Source: Brassica napus (lineage: Eukaryota; Streptophyta; Magnoliopsida; Brassicales; Brassicaceae). Taken from it: 64,000 nt of DNA. The stretch spans positions 12,956,009 to 13,020,008 of the forward strand of contig NC_063442.1 in assembly GCF_020379485.1 (NCBI RefSeq), written 5' to 3'. Positions 22,800 to 33,487 of the stretch are shown here, in pieces. Made by a program: the position numbers and the translations under genes. Positions within the stretch are counted from its first letter, which is position 1. The number at the start of each line of letters is the position of its first letter. A model generated the notes under the pieces. The model was not told where the DNA came from. It saw only the letters and a program-made list of their open reading frames with translations, and searched no databases.

Positions 22800-22905
22800 T
22801 TTGGACCGCTAGTTCCGCTTGATCCGCTCTTGTACCGCTAGATCCGTTTGATCCACTCTTGTTCCACTCGATCCGCTTGATCCGCTAGATCCGCAACGCT
22901 AGATC
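22800..22905 (-). repeat. subterminal minisatellite (right arm, inverted)
   Basis: This is the reverse complement of the 19435-19565 array, with units such as 'gatccgct' and 'gttccgct'. Confidence 0.75.
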
Positions 22906-22930
22906 CACTTTTCCCATTCGAATCCGTAGT

Positions 22931-23567
22931 ATAACTACTGTACAAGGCAGTTTTCTATTTATGCTCATAAATTCAGACTGCTAGCAGTCCAGTAATATTA
23001 TACTAATAAATAAAGCAGATCAAATTTTGATTTACAAAAATGGTTGAATGGAGAAACAGAAGATGAACCGTACGCTTCAGTGTGCCACCCACCTTTTGCC
23101 CACTCCCCAATCAAAACCTCAGTAGTCTTCGATACGCGAAACTTCTGGGAGAACGAGGAGCTTCCATTCAGTTTCTTGGAGTCTTCTCTCCACTCTCTCT
23201 TCCACCTCTTCTCCTCGTATCTGCCAAAATATTTTATCTTTGTTTAATTATAAATTTCTTTCTGCATACTAAAAATATAACAATTAAATGTATTGTTTAT
23301 TCACTACATATTTTTCTATAATTATCAACCAATGCTATTAATTAATTTAATATTTTCATTTAATGTTTCTTAAAATGTATAACTTATTAATATTAATTAT
23401 TAAAAAAAATATTTTTTTTGAAAATCTATATTTGGGGAAACCGATTTTTTAATCCTTCTCTTAGGAATAGAGAAAATATTTTTTTTCCTGAACACCTTCC
23501 ATTATATATGTTTATATAATAAAGGTATTAATCCGCGTTGCATAAGCTTTTCTTCCTCTTTTGTTGG
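22931..23567. other. possible orphaned 5' leader, then AT-rich spacer
   Basis: Between about 23040 and 23230 base composition becomes balanced and CT-rich (tctctccactctctcttcc), as in plant 5' leaders, with two overlapping ORFs of 67 and 79 codons. I recognise no protein. It may be the first exon or leader of a gene whose body was lost. Confidence 0.3.
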
Positions 23568-23719
23568 ATTGTTATTAGGGAAAATTATTTTTTTTGAGCA
23601 AAAAAATAATAACTATATCCCTTTAGACTAATCTCATATACTTTATGTCTCATTAGGCTAATTATTTCCAAAATGGTAATAATGCCCTTAAAATTGTAAA
23701 ATTTTAATATAATAAATAA

Positions 23720-23915
23720 TGAGTTCGATCAAGCGGAATCGATCAATCCGAAATTACAAGGTCGAACGAATCGATCGATCCTGGTCATTATGCAGAACAA
23801 AAAATGCGGAGCATATACTGATCGACCTGGTCCATTGCATTCGATCGGCAAAGATCGTTTCATACAGATCGACCGATCTCGAATTATAGACCGATCGATC
23901 CCGTGCCCAGGTAAG
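23720..23915. repeat. cluster of GATC/CGATCGATC motifs in the MULE left arm
   Basis: Over a dozen gatcga, cgatcgatc and gaccgatc words fall within 190 bp, in otherwise AT-rich DNA. Overlapping ORFs here on both strands are by-products of this composition. Confidence 0.6.
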
Positions 23916-24275
23916 TATTCCAAATCGATTTCCTGGTTTTCTTTGCTTATATCCGGTTTGATTCCTACTTGATTTGAACTGACCAAACACGATTTCAACT
24001 CTTTAAACTCAATTTCTTTGGGATGAAACCCATAATTTCTCATCTCCTTCACGAACAAAGGGGGAGAAAACCAAAGTCTCAAGTTTATAAACCCTAACTC
24101 ACTCAATTTCACACTGATTTAGTAGAAATAATGTAAAACTTTTGTGAAAAATCAATGGAATATAGAAGACGGCGTGAGAAGAAGGTTATCACGTTTTTTT
24201 TGTTTCTTTTTTAAATCGATTTTTTTCAAAATATGAAAGTGAATATTCCCATATATTTTGTTTTCATATTTTTAG

Positions 24276-24435
24276 TGTAAGAGAGATAGTATAAAGATCT
24301 CCCCTTAACTATAGTATATATGCATTCCTCTGTTTTAGGAAATGTTAGTTATGATCTAACTTAGTCTCCAAGACTAACTCTGTATATAAACCTCTATTGT
24401 ACATTACGTTCAATATATCAAATACATTTCCTATA
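24276..24435 (+). repeat. Copia 5' LTR
   Basis: 160 bp, beginning tgtaagagagatagtataaa and ending catttcctata. By eye I found no difference from the 3' LTR. Confidence 0.92.
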
Positions 24436-24447
24436 TGGTATCAGAGC
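24436..24447 (+). other. Copia primer binding site
   Basis: TGGTATCAGAGC directly follows the LTR and is complementary to the 3' end of initiator tRNA-Met. Confidence 0.9.
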
Positions 24448-24535
24448 AAACCGATAACCCTAAATTTTTTTCAGCCGCCAACTTCTTCTTCTCTTCTTCT
24501 TCTTCTCTCCTCTCGAGCTTTTCCTTCTTACACCC

Positions 24536-26155
24536 ATGGCTACCAATGCTGAAATTGTTGATCCAACAAAAGCTCTTTTCAACCTCAACATGGTCAATGT
24601 TACCAAGTTAACATCCATCAACTTCATGACATGGAGCCTTCAGATCCAGGCTCTACTCGATGGCTATGATCTAGCCGGCTACCTTGACGGCACGACCATA
24701 GCTCCTCCTCAAACCGTCACTGTTGATGACCAACCAGTTGTCAACCCTGACTACTCCAAATGGCGTCGCCAAGATCGCTTGATCTATAGTGGTCTCATCG
24801 GCACTTTGTCTCCATCCATTCAGTCGCTCGTTACCAACACCAAGACTTCCCATGAGGTCTGGAAATCACTCAGTGCAACCTATGCTACTCCAACCAGAGG
24901 ACACATCCAACAACTTCGTCTCCAACTGAAGCACTTCGTCAAAGGTGACAAGAGCATTGATGACTACATGAGAGAACTCACCAGCCGCTTTGATCAACTC
25001 GCTCTTCTTGGAAAACCATTGGACCATGAAGACAAGATAGAGTACATCGTTGATGGACTCCCGGAGGATTACAAAACCGTTGTTGATCAGATAGAAGGGC
25101 GCGACACCACTCCTTCCGTTGTGGAAATCCATGAAAAGCTTATCAACAGAGAGGCAAAGCTCTTGGCAGCCGTCACGCACACCTCTGCTTCAGTACCAAT
25201 GACGGCTAATATGGCTACCTCCCGTCCTAAGCAACAACAACAACATCGTGGAAACAACTGGAACAACAACTACAAGACGAACCAGTACAACTCACAGAAA
25301 CAAGAAACCAAAACTGCCAAAGGATATCAAGGTCGGTGCCAAATCTGCAGCATCTTCGGTCACAGTGCAAGGAGATGCCCTCAGATGCAGCCACAGCAAG
25401 TCAACCTAACCGGGTCACCATTCCGTCCGTGGCAACCTAGAGCTAATGTAGCTGTCGCTGCTCAACACCCGTCAACTGCTTGGCTCATGGACTCCGGTGC
25501 GACACACCACCTTACTAGTGATCTGCACAATATGTCTCTGCAACAGCCGTACCTTGGTGATGACTCCGTGATGATTGGAGACGGCTCAGGCCTATCCATC
25601 ACACACACTGGTTCAATATCTCTTCCTTCCACTGCACGAAACTTATTTCTAAATAATGTTTTATGCGTGCCAAACATTAAGAAGAACCTTATATCTGTTT
25701 ATCGCTTATGTAATGCTAACAAAGTATCTGTTGAATTTTTCCCTGCTCACTTTCAGGTGAAGGATCTCAGCTCGGGGGTCCCGTTAATCCAAGGCAAGAC
25801 CAAGGATGAGCTCTATGAGTGGCCAGTCAACCCATCTACCCTTCAAGCCTTTTTTGCTTCCTCTACCCCTACCATAAGTCTGTCCGATTGGCATTTTCGT
25901 CTAGGACACCCGTCTGCTTCAATTCTCAAAACTATTGTTTCTCATTTTTCTTTACCCTGCAAACAGTCTGTAACCCAAAATACTTTGTGCTCAGATTGTG
26001 CTATCAATAAATCTCATAAATTACCCTTTCATCAAACTTCCATTACATCTACTCGCCCACTTCAATATATTTTTACTGACCTCTGGAGTTCTCCAGTTCT
26101 CTCTGTAGACAATTATAAATACTACCTTGTGTTAGTAGACCACTACAGCCGATAA
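24536..26155 (+). pseudogene. Copia gag, protease and start of integrase (ends at a premature stop)
   Basis: This is 539 codons from the first ATG after the primer site. The gag (UBN2-type) region fills about residues 1-240 (FMTWSLQIQALLDGYD near the start). A CCHC knuckle follows at about 268-281 (CQICSIFGHSARRC), then the aspartic protease motif LMDSGATHHLTSD at about 317-329, and the pre-integrase zinc-binding segment (HFRLGHPS...CSDCAINKSHK). The integrase begins with its first catalytic Asp in FTDLWSSP. The frame stops at TAA 26153-26155 right after the HYSR motif, in the middle of the integrase core. The following segment stays in the same frame, so this is a single nonsense change. Confidence 0.92.
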
Positions 26156-27046
26156 ACCTGGCTCTATCCATTGAAGCTTAAGTCACAAGTCAAGGAGACA
26201 TTCCAAGCTTTCAAAGCACTCGTCGAGAACTTCTTCTCTACAAAAATCGGCACATTATACTCAGATAATGGAGGGGAATTCATCGCTCTCCGAAAAATTC
26301 TATCTGATGCAGGCATTTCTCATCTCACTTCACCACCTCACACTCCGGAGCACAACGGAATCTCAGAGAGAAAGCACAGACATGTGGTCGAAACAGGACT
26401 AACACTGCTCACTCATGCTTCCATGCCCAAGTCTTACTGGTCCTATGCTTTCGCCACAGCAACCTATCTCATCAACCGCCTACCCACTCCTGTCCTTAAG
26501 ATGGATTCACCATTTCACAAACTGTTTGGAACTCAGCCTAACTATGCCAAAACTCGTGTCTACGGCTGTCTCTGCTTCCCTTGGTTACGGCCCTATACGC
26601 ACCACAAACTAGAAGACCGCTCTATGCCGTGTGTCTTCATTGGCTACTCCTCCACTCAGAGTGCCTATCTTTGCCTTCAGCCCCACACTGGTCGAGTCTA
26701 CGTCTCAAGACATGTACGTTTCGACGAATCAACCTTCTCTTTCAAAACAAACCTTAAGCCTACCCCGACCTCGACTACACCCGCTGAACCACCTCCTCCT
26801 ACGTATCCCCTAGCTACAACAATCCCTATACCGCTCCAGCCCCAACCACCACCCAACCCAATTCCACCTGTTCCACTCGTAGAGCAAACGGGTACTCCGA
26901 GCTTGGACCCTCACCCGTCAGTTCAGGTACAATCTTCAACACCTACTTTAAGTATTACTAATAGTGATAATGGTGGCGGATTCCTCTGCTTCTTCTGCCT
27001 CTCAACCTCCGCCATCACCATCACCACCACCAGCACCGATCAATAA
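26156..27046 (+). pseudogene. Copia integrase C-terminal part and linker
   Basis: This continues in the same frame after the stop. It has the second integrase Asp in YSDNGGEF and the catalytic Glu region HNGISERKHRHVVETG, then a Pro/Thr-rich linker (about 26750-26960). The frame runs out at TAA 27044-27046 because of a frameshift near 26960-26980: beyond this point the recognisable retrotransposon sequence lies in another frame. Confidence 0.88.
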
Positions 27047-27488
27047 TCATCCGATGGTAACTCGAAGGAAGAACCAGATCACAAAACCAAGCACAAAGTA
27101 CAACTACTCTGCCGCTCGCCTGTCTGCTACACCAGCTGAACCAAACACAATCACTCAGGCCCTCAAAGATAAAGTATGGAGAGAGTCAATGTCGACGGAA
27201 CTAGACGCTTTTGTGCGCAACGGCACCTTCACTCTGGTCCCACGGAAACCGGGTTACAATGTCGTTGGTTGTCGCTGGCTCTACAAAAACAAGTTCAACT
27301 CAGATGGTACTCATCGCTGTCCAAAGTCCAGACTGGTTGCTAAGGGATACAAGCAAGAGTTTGGTCGTGACTATGTTGAGACGTTTAGTCCCGTTGTCAA
27401 GTCAACCACACTCAGATTAGTTCTTGATGTTGCGATCAGTAACTCTTGGCCCGTGAAACAACTAGACGTTAACAACGCTTTTCTTTAG
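26964..27488 (+). pseudogene. Copia reverse transcriptase, N-terminal part (frameshifted, ends at a stop)
   Basis: This is the shifted frame relative to the integrase part. It contains the NHPMVTRRK spacer and the start of RVT_2 ([43 protein letters not shown]). It ends NNAFL then TAG (27486-27488), where Copia elements normally have Gln (QG), so a C-to-T nonsense change is likely. The frame continues unchanged after the stop. Confidence 0.88.
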
Positions 27489-28712
27489 GGAACGCTGACG
27501 GATGAGGTCTATATGGAACAGCCACCTGGCTTCATTGACACAGACAGACCGGACTATGTGTGCAGACTACATAAGGCTGTTTATGGACTCAAACAAGCTC
27601 CCAGAGCTTGGTACATGGAACTTCGCAACTTCTTCCTCAGTCTGGGTTTCACGAACTCTCTAGCGGACACATCACTTTTCGTTCTACAACACGGGGGCCA
27701 CCTTATCTATTTATTGGTTTATGTCGATGACATCCTGATAACCGGCAACACCACCACTGGTATACAACGCATTTTAACTCTCCTTGCAGAAAGATTTTCA
27801 GTCAAAGATGCAGAGGACTTGAACTACTTTCTCGGAATCGAAGCTCATCGCACGTCGAGTGGTCTCCATCTCTGTCAACGAAAGTACATACTGGACTTAC
27901 TCCATAAGTATGACATGATGAACGCAAAGCCAGTAACCACGCCGATGGCTTCGTCTCCAAAAATCACTCTCAACTCTGGTGTCTCACTCTCGGATCCAAC
28001 TCAATATCGCCGACTAATTGGGAGTCTTCAATATCTTCAGTTTACTCGTCTTGACATTGCATATGCGGTCAACCGTCTCTCACAGTTCATGCACAAGCCG
28101 ACTGAAGATCATTGGCAGGCTGCTAAACGCATCCTACGCTATCTCGCTGGAACTCCGACACATGGTGTTTTCTACTCTGCCAAGAACAACCTCGTACTTC
28201 GAGCTTACTCAGATGCCGACTGGGCTGGTGACAGTGATGACTATGTCTCCACAAACTCCTATGTCATCTACCTCGGTCAACATCCCATATCCTGGTCTTC
28301 AAAGAAACAAAATGGTGTTGCAAGATCATCTACCGAAGCGGAGTATCGTGCTGTTGCAAATGCCACATCAGAACTTATATGGATTTGCAGTCTTCTCTCT
28401 GAGCTTGGTGTCTCGCTTCCAGCAGCTCCAGTCGTTTTCTGCGACAATGTAGGAGCCACATTCCTCTGTGCCAATCCGATCTTCCATTCTCGTATGAAAC
28501 ACATCGCCATTGACTACCACTTTGTTCGGGGACAAGTACAACGCGGAGCTCTAACTGTTTCACATGTCAACACTCGTGATCAGCTAGCGGATGCATTAAC
28601 GAAGCCACTCACTCGAGCTCGCTTCTTGGAACTGCGGAACAAGCTTGGCGTGACACCCACGCTGCAGCTTGAGGGGGCGTGTAAGAGAGATAGTATAAAG
28701 ATCTCCCCTTAA
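27489..28712 (+). pseudogene. Copia reverse transcriptase and RNase H
   Basis: This segment holds the rest of RVT_2, with MEQPPGF, YGLKQAPRAWY and the polymerase active site YVDDILITG (about 27719-27745). The RNase H domain follows: AYSDADWAGD, the STEAEYRAV motif, FCDNVGA and the tail DQLADALTKPLTRARF. The sequence is otherwise intact to TAA (28710-28712), which lies just inside the 3' LTR. It is inactive in cis because of the breaks upstream. Confidence 0.9.
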
Positions 28713-28839
28713 CTATAGTATATATGCATTCCTCTGTTTTAGGAAATGTTAGTTATGATCTAACTTAGTCTCCAAGACTAACTCTGTATATAAACCTCTA
28801 TTGTACATTACGTTCAATATATCAAATACATTTCCTATA
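28680..28839 (+). repeat. Copia 3' LTR
   Basis: 160 bp, identical by eye to 24276-24435 and followed by the TTTAG duplication. Confidence 0.92.
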
Positions 28840-29559
28840 TTTAGGAACTGATTTCTTATCCGTAGAATACAACTAATCTGTAGAAATAGATTTCTACAGG
28901 TTTTTAGAATTATAGTAATGTGTAGATTTTGATTTCTACATGTTTTAAATCTATAGTAAATCTGTAGAAGTCGGTTACTACATGTTTTAGATTTATATTA
29001 ATGTGTAGATTTTGATTTCTAAAGATTTTAGATCGGTAGGTTAAGCGCGGAATGTATATTCTAAATATTTTTAGAATACTCTTATTTACGTAGATCACAT
29101 ATTCTAAACATTGTAGATTCAATGAAAAAAGTGGATTTTGTTTTCTACTTCGTAGATTGTCATTTCTACTTTATTTAGAACATAATCTGAAAATTATGAT
29201 TTAAACTTTTTTAGAACTGAAAAAAATACCACTAAGTTCATATAGGTATTTTATCAAGAGTTACTATATTTCCAAATTTTTTTTGTTTGTAAACCTATTT
29301 ATTAAATTTATTTACAAAAATATTAAAGAATATTATAGACAAAATGATACAAAATAGATATTAATTAGTCTAAAATGACATAGTTATCATTTTTTTGCTC
29401 TAAACAAACAATTTTTCCTTGTTATTATAGATAGTATTGAAAACAATATGTTTTATCAAAAAGAAGAAAAGACAAGAAAATAAAGCGATATGTTATGAAT
29501 ATTTTCTGAAACTTCACCTATAAAGGTTAAATAATTTACGGTTTTTTTTTTATTTTTTT

Positions 29560-30219
29560 TGTTCCTTTTTCGTTTTTTTTTTAAATTGATTTTTTTTTTC
29601 AAAATATAAAAGTGAATATTCCCAAATATTTTGTTTCCATATTTTTAGGAACTGATTTCTTATCCGTAGAATACAACTAATATGTAGAAATCGGTTTCTA
29701 CAGTTTTTTAGAATTATAGTAATGTTTAGATTTTGATTTCTACATGTTTTAGATTTATAGTAAATTTGTAGAAGTCGGTTTCTACGTGTTTTAGATTTAT
29801 ATTAATGTGTAGATTTTGATTTCTAAAGATTTTAGAACGATAGGTTAAGCGCGGAATGTGTATTCTAAATATTTTTAGAATACTCCTATTTACGTAGATC
29901 ACATATTCTAAACATTGTAGATTCAATGAAAAAAGTGGATTTCGTTTTCTACTTCGTAGAATGTCATTTCTACTTTATTTAGAACATAATATGAAATTTA
30001 TAATTTTAACTTTTTTATAACTAGAAAAAATATCACTAAGTTCATATAGGTATTTTATCAAAAGTTACTATTTTTCCAAATTTTTTTTGTTTGTAAAACT
30101 ATTTATTAAATTTATTTTCAAAAATATTAAAGGGTGTTATAGGAAAATATGACACAAAATATAGATTAGTCTAAAGGGACATAGTTACCATTTTTTTGCT
30201 CTAAAAAACAGTTTTCCCT
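29560..30219. mobile_element. 5'-truncated second copy of the same MULE
   Basis: Sequence from 'aaaatataaaagtgaatatt' to the terminal inverted repeat 'ctaaaaaacagttttccc' repeats 24.2 kb plus 28.84-29.42 kb, but without the Copia insert. It thereby preserves the Copia empty site at about 29636-29652. The left terminus is missing. Confidence 0.75.
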
Positions 30220-30499
30220 ATTAATTTTCACTTTTTGAATTAAGTGTACTAAATATATTTCATTTCATCTATGTATGTATAGTCTGATGAGTCGATAATA
30301 ATGTAGGCTATGATTCAATTTAGGAAGGAATTTAGTAGTTCTAAAATATCAACCACTAATAAATTTAGTAGTATTGGCTTCACAATATTTATAACTAGGC
30401 AACTTAATATATTTAATTGAAGATACTTTTTCTGATATTTTCTTAGACTACCGTCACTTCAACCTACAAAGCAAATTTTCAGATAACTATTGATATACT

Positions 30500-30670
30500 A
30501 GCACTATGGCTCCCAATGGTAATTACGGTTTGAGTGGTGCGGGACAAGCGGTTCAACTGCGTATGGTTTTAACAGTTATAAAAATATATAGATATATAGT
30601 ATATGTAGAGATTTTTGTTACTATTAACTGCAGGGCGGGACGGAATGATGGTCACCATTCGAAGCCTATA
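30500..30670. repeat. small hAT-like MITE or fragment
   Basis: 'tggctcccaatggt' on the left mirrors 'accattcgaagccta' on the right, with gcgggacaagcgg and gcagggcgggacgg subterminal motifs. This is the same style as the 19.4-22.9 kb element. Confidence 0.5.
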
Positions 30671-30911
30671 TACGGTGGTGTGCATGTATATCATAGCGAT
30701 AGAAACGTGAACTGAATTATACCTAATCGCAGGATATTTTTGGTTTCTATATGTTTTGTAATCATGCAAATCTAAATATTATTTAAGGCTACTAGCTCAA
30801 CTAGAAAAGTATAACAGGGAAAATGTAGAGATCTCCAAAATCTCAATATCAATAATAATAATAATAATAATAATAGTCTAAAACCTAGAAAAAAATGAAA
30901 TGGACATATAC
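30671..30911. other. presumed intron/3' region of the bHLH92-like gene, with (AAT)n
   Basis: It contains an (AAT)n run at 30848-30872. The last coding exon expected from Arabidopsis bHLH92 was not found to the left, so it may be deleted or displaced. Confidence 0.4.
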
Positions 30912-31050
30912 CTGAGTCTCAATGTTCATGGTCGCAGAGAATTCGTGAGGAGAGAAATTGGCTTGGACCGTTTCGAGTTTTGTCCCCATTGATTTAAGAC
31001 ATTGAAGAATTTCTACCATTGAATCGATCCCAGACAAGGGTTCTTGTAGA
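30912..31050 (-). pseudogene. bHLH92-like gene, 3' half of the split exon
   Basis: The minus strand encodes LQEPLSGIDSMVEILQ, then CLKSMGTKLETVQANFSP and a stretch ending NIETQ, followed by a GT donor (30911-30910). This is the conserved C-terminal part of bHLH92-type proteins (recalled Arabidopsis text: EPLSG, LKSMGTKL, ANFSP). It continues the exon whose other half is at 37719-37875; the two are separated only by the LTR retrotransposon and its GTAGA duplication. Confidence 0.82.
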
Positions 31051-32220
31051 TGATATATGGTGTTTTATACATCTTGTATATATGCTTTTAAATTGGTTTT
31101 CAAGTCTTTATCGAGTCTTTCTAGTTCTTTTGGAGTCATTACAGGTCTGGAGTTGCATTTTATGGGAGATGGATCAGCTGGAACAAAAGAGGCAGAAAAC
31201 AATGCAATTTGGTGGTTTTCACGCAGAACAGTCTTGATGACTGTTCCGAGTGAGTGTTCCAGCGGCAGAGATTTTTTAGAAAACTACAATCATTACGGGA
31301 TTTGCCCTAGTTATCCATATTTTCTCTCCCAGCCGCCTGTGGCTTTGATATATCATATTTTCTGTTTCTCTTTATCATACTACGCTATTATAGACAGAAG
31401 AAAACCATTGGAGACTTTTGTGCTTTTGGATTGTAAAGGGAGAAGGCTCCATCTCTCTCACCATAGAGAAGATTATCCTGAACCCTCTTTCTATCTCTTT
31501 TATTTACATGAAGTCTTATTCAGAATTGATCTCTGTGTTTTCTCTGTTCATGGCTGAGTAGTCAACTTGCTTAGTCTAGGGTGTTCGGGTGTTAGATCCG
31601 TGAGTTAAACATAGATAAGTGAAACCATTGATTGTCTTCATTCATAACTGTTCTTAATGCTTGCATTAATCTGGCCGCTTAATGTTAGATCCTAGGTTTA
31701 ACATGTTCATTAACCGTGTAATAGGTTGCTAGATCTGTTATGAATGAGCCTAGCATCCCTAATCAGCGAAAGTAGATATTAGGGTGTTTGGTGAACCTAT
31801 CGGACTTGATCTCTATTGCTTGCTGTCGCATCTTGATCCAAACGAGAGTTTAGGTATCAAGATCGATCAGCATAGGGAGCAGTACCACGACAGTGGGCTG
31901 TTCTACTTGAGTGATCCGAGTTCTAGACTTGCTCTTAATTAAACTTGAATAATTGTTTGGCTCACACTTGTTTAACACCCGACCAAACCATCCTAGGCTA
32001 GCATTTTAATCATCTGAAATCTTTAATTAATCTTTTTACTTGCTTGTTACGAAATCAACTTTAAAACCCCCATATTGTTTTAGCTTGATATTGATCCCAT
32101 AAAGATAAAGTGTAATAGTTGGTCTCTGTGGATTCGATCCTAAAGTGCTACATCGACATACCATTCGATTGTGGTAGTGTGCACATTAGGTTATTTGGTG
32201 TGCGTATACACGTAATATCA
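31051..32220 (+). repeat. 5' LTR of the gag-protease retroelement
   Basis: 1170 bp. By eye it differs from the 3' LTR at about five positions (near 31125, 31280, 31303, 31390 and 31703). A 166-codon ORF is open in both LTR copies but shows no domain. Confidence 0.92.
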
Positions 32221-32224
32221 AATT

Positions 32225-32242
32225 GGCGCCGTTGCCGGGGAC
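32225..32242 (+). other. primer binding site (tRNA-Asp type)
   Basis: TGGCGCCGTTGCCGGGGA begins four bases after the LTR end. This exact type is characteristic of Athila-related plant Ty3 elements. Confidence 0.85.
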
Positions 32243-32332
32243 CATCTTTTTACCTTTATTTTTCGGTTATTTATTTAGTCTAAGACCTCTAACTTGCCTT
32301 ATCCTTTTTGTTGCAGCTAATGTTCCAGGTGC

Positions 32333-33487
32333 ATGACCAGTAGACATACTCGGAGAAACGCACAAGGAGAGTTAGTTACATTTACCAACCAGGAGCTAGC
32401 AAGGTTAGAAAGAACAAATCGTCAACAGCCAAGGCAAACTGACACCACTATGGGTGATCACGCCAATCAGGATGATCTCGCTGCGGCTATGGCACTCATG
32501 CAGCAGCAGATGCAACAAATGCAGCAGACCATCCAAGCTCAGCAGGATGCTGCTGAACAGGCTGCTCTCGCGCAGCAGGAACACCAGGCGCAGACTATTC
32601 CAATCGGGCAGAGAAACCTTCCGCGTAACATCCCTACTACGCGCTCTGCCATTGTTCTTCCACTCTGCACCAGGCAGGACTTCGAGATCAAGCCTGCTTT
32701 GATCGGTCTAGTACAGAGAAAGGTGTTCTCTGGTCTCTCTACAGAAATTCCAATGGAGCATATTGAGAGCTTCGAAAAAGTCTGCAGTTTCACTCGCGTG
32801 AATGGTGTTCCACCAGACTACATCACGTGCATGTTATTCCCATTCTCTCTTGATGGAAAAGCTGCACGGTGGTTGAACTCTCTCCCTACCGGCTATCTCA
32901 CTTCATGGGAACAGGTCCGATCAGCGTTCCTCAGCCATTTCTACTCTAAGGCGAGAACAGCTGCATTGAGAAACAAGATCACCTCCTTCAGACAGCTCAC
33001 TGATGAGCTTTTCTGCGACGCATGGGAGCGCTTCAATGACTATCGCAGAGAATGTCCTCACCATGGATTTGATGATGATTATATCCTGGACATTTTCTAT
33101 GATGGAGTGGACTGGAAATACCAAGGTGCTCTAAACTCTGCGAGCAATGGAGACTTCATGACTCAAACCACAGCTGGAGCGTTTAAGCTGATTGAGAACA
33201 TGGCTGCTAGCTCAGCTAATAAGAAAGAGGAGAGTGATTGCTCCAAGAAAGGAAACAGTTCTGACACCCAGAAAATAGATGAGCTGACTGCCAAGGTTGA
33301 TCAGCTACTGAAAAACAACCAAGGGCACGTTTTCAGCATGGAACAACCTACGGCCGAGCATATTCAGAACCAGAACCAGCGACAACCGCAGAGCAATCCG
33401 CATGCTGTTCCAGCTACCGGGAACAGTCAACCAGATGAGCTGAAGGGTCTGGGTATGATGATGCAACAGCTGTTGCAGGGTCAGTAG
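32333..33487 (+). pseudogene. gag of the Ty3-type element (ends at an in-frame TAG)
   Basis: This is 384 codons from the first ATG after the primer site (MTSRHTRRNAQGELVTF). A Gln-rich coiled coil lies at about 50-85. The retrotransposon gag capsid domain follows at about 125-280 (FPFSLDGKAARWLNSLP, SFRQLTDELFCDAWERF, LDIFYDGVDW). The frame stops at TAG 33485-33487. The next ORF continues in exactly the same frame, so the stop is either a single mutation or, less likely, a read-through site. Confidence 0.85.

Larger units (their letters stand above)
19419..22930. mobile_element. non-coding hAT-like element with long (about 200-bp) inverted ends
   Basis: The left end (19419-19625) and the reverse complement of the right end (about 22740-22930) match over about 200 bp. 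They share 'cgaatgg', repeated 'agcggatc' units, 'caaaacatatgtt', 'gaatggtaaaa' and 'gtggttcaaagtactgta'. The terminus 'caggctccgaatgg' and GC-rich subterminal agcgg repeats resemble hAT elements; a smaller relative lies at 30.5 kb. The 3.1-kb interior is AT-rich and non-coding. I could not find a clean 8-bp target duplication, so the outer edges are approximate. Confidence 0.7.
24271..28844 (+). mobile_element. Ty1/Copia LTR retrotransposon with identical LTRs
   Basis: The element is 4564 bp (24276-28839) with 160-bp LTRs and a TTTAG target duplication (24271-24275 and 28840-28844). The related unit at 29.6 kb preserves the empty site ('catatttttaggaactg'). The primer binding site is TGGTATCAGAGC (24436), complementary to initiator tRNA-Met, and the polypurine tract 'gagggggcg' ends at 28679. 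The polyprotein frame is broken by two stops and one frameshift. Short LTRs and overall size fit Ale/Retrofit-type Copia elements. The LTR ends are TG...TA rather than TG...CA. Confidence 0.93.
23569..29427. mobile_element. non-autonomous MULE carrying a nested Copia element
   Basis: A perfect 9-bp duplication, ttgttatta, flanks the element (23569-23577 and 29419-29427). The terminal inverted repeats are about 50 bp. The left one (23578-23628) has 'gagcaaaaaaataataacta' and 'ccctttagac'; the right one (29369-29418) is its inverse. Without the Copia insert (24276-28839) the MULE is about 1.3 kb and has no transposase gene. The left arm contains a dense cluster of cgatcgatc motifs. Mutator-like elements characteristically make 9-bp duplications. 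Confidence 0.82.

Noticed and set aside
23729..24112. 127-codon minus-strand ORF
   Set aside because: It lies in the MULE arm with GATC repeats. Competing ORFs exist on both strands and no domain is visible.
31057..31557. 166-codon ORF in the 5' LTR, repeated at 36555-37055
   Set aside because: It lies wholly within the LTR, has no recognisable domain, and is open in the 3' copy only because the LTRs are nearly identical.
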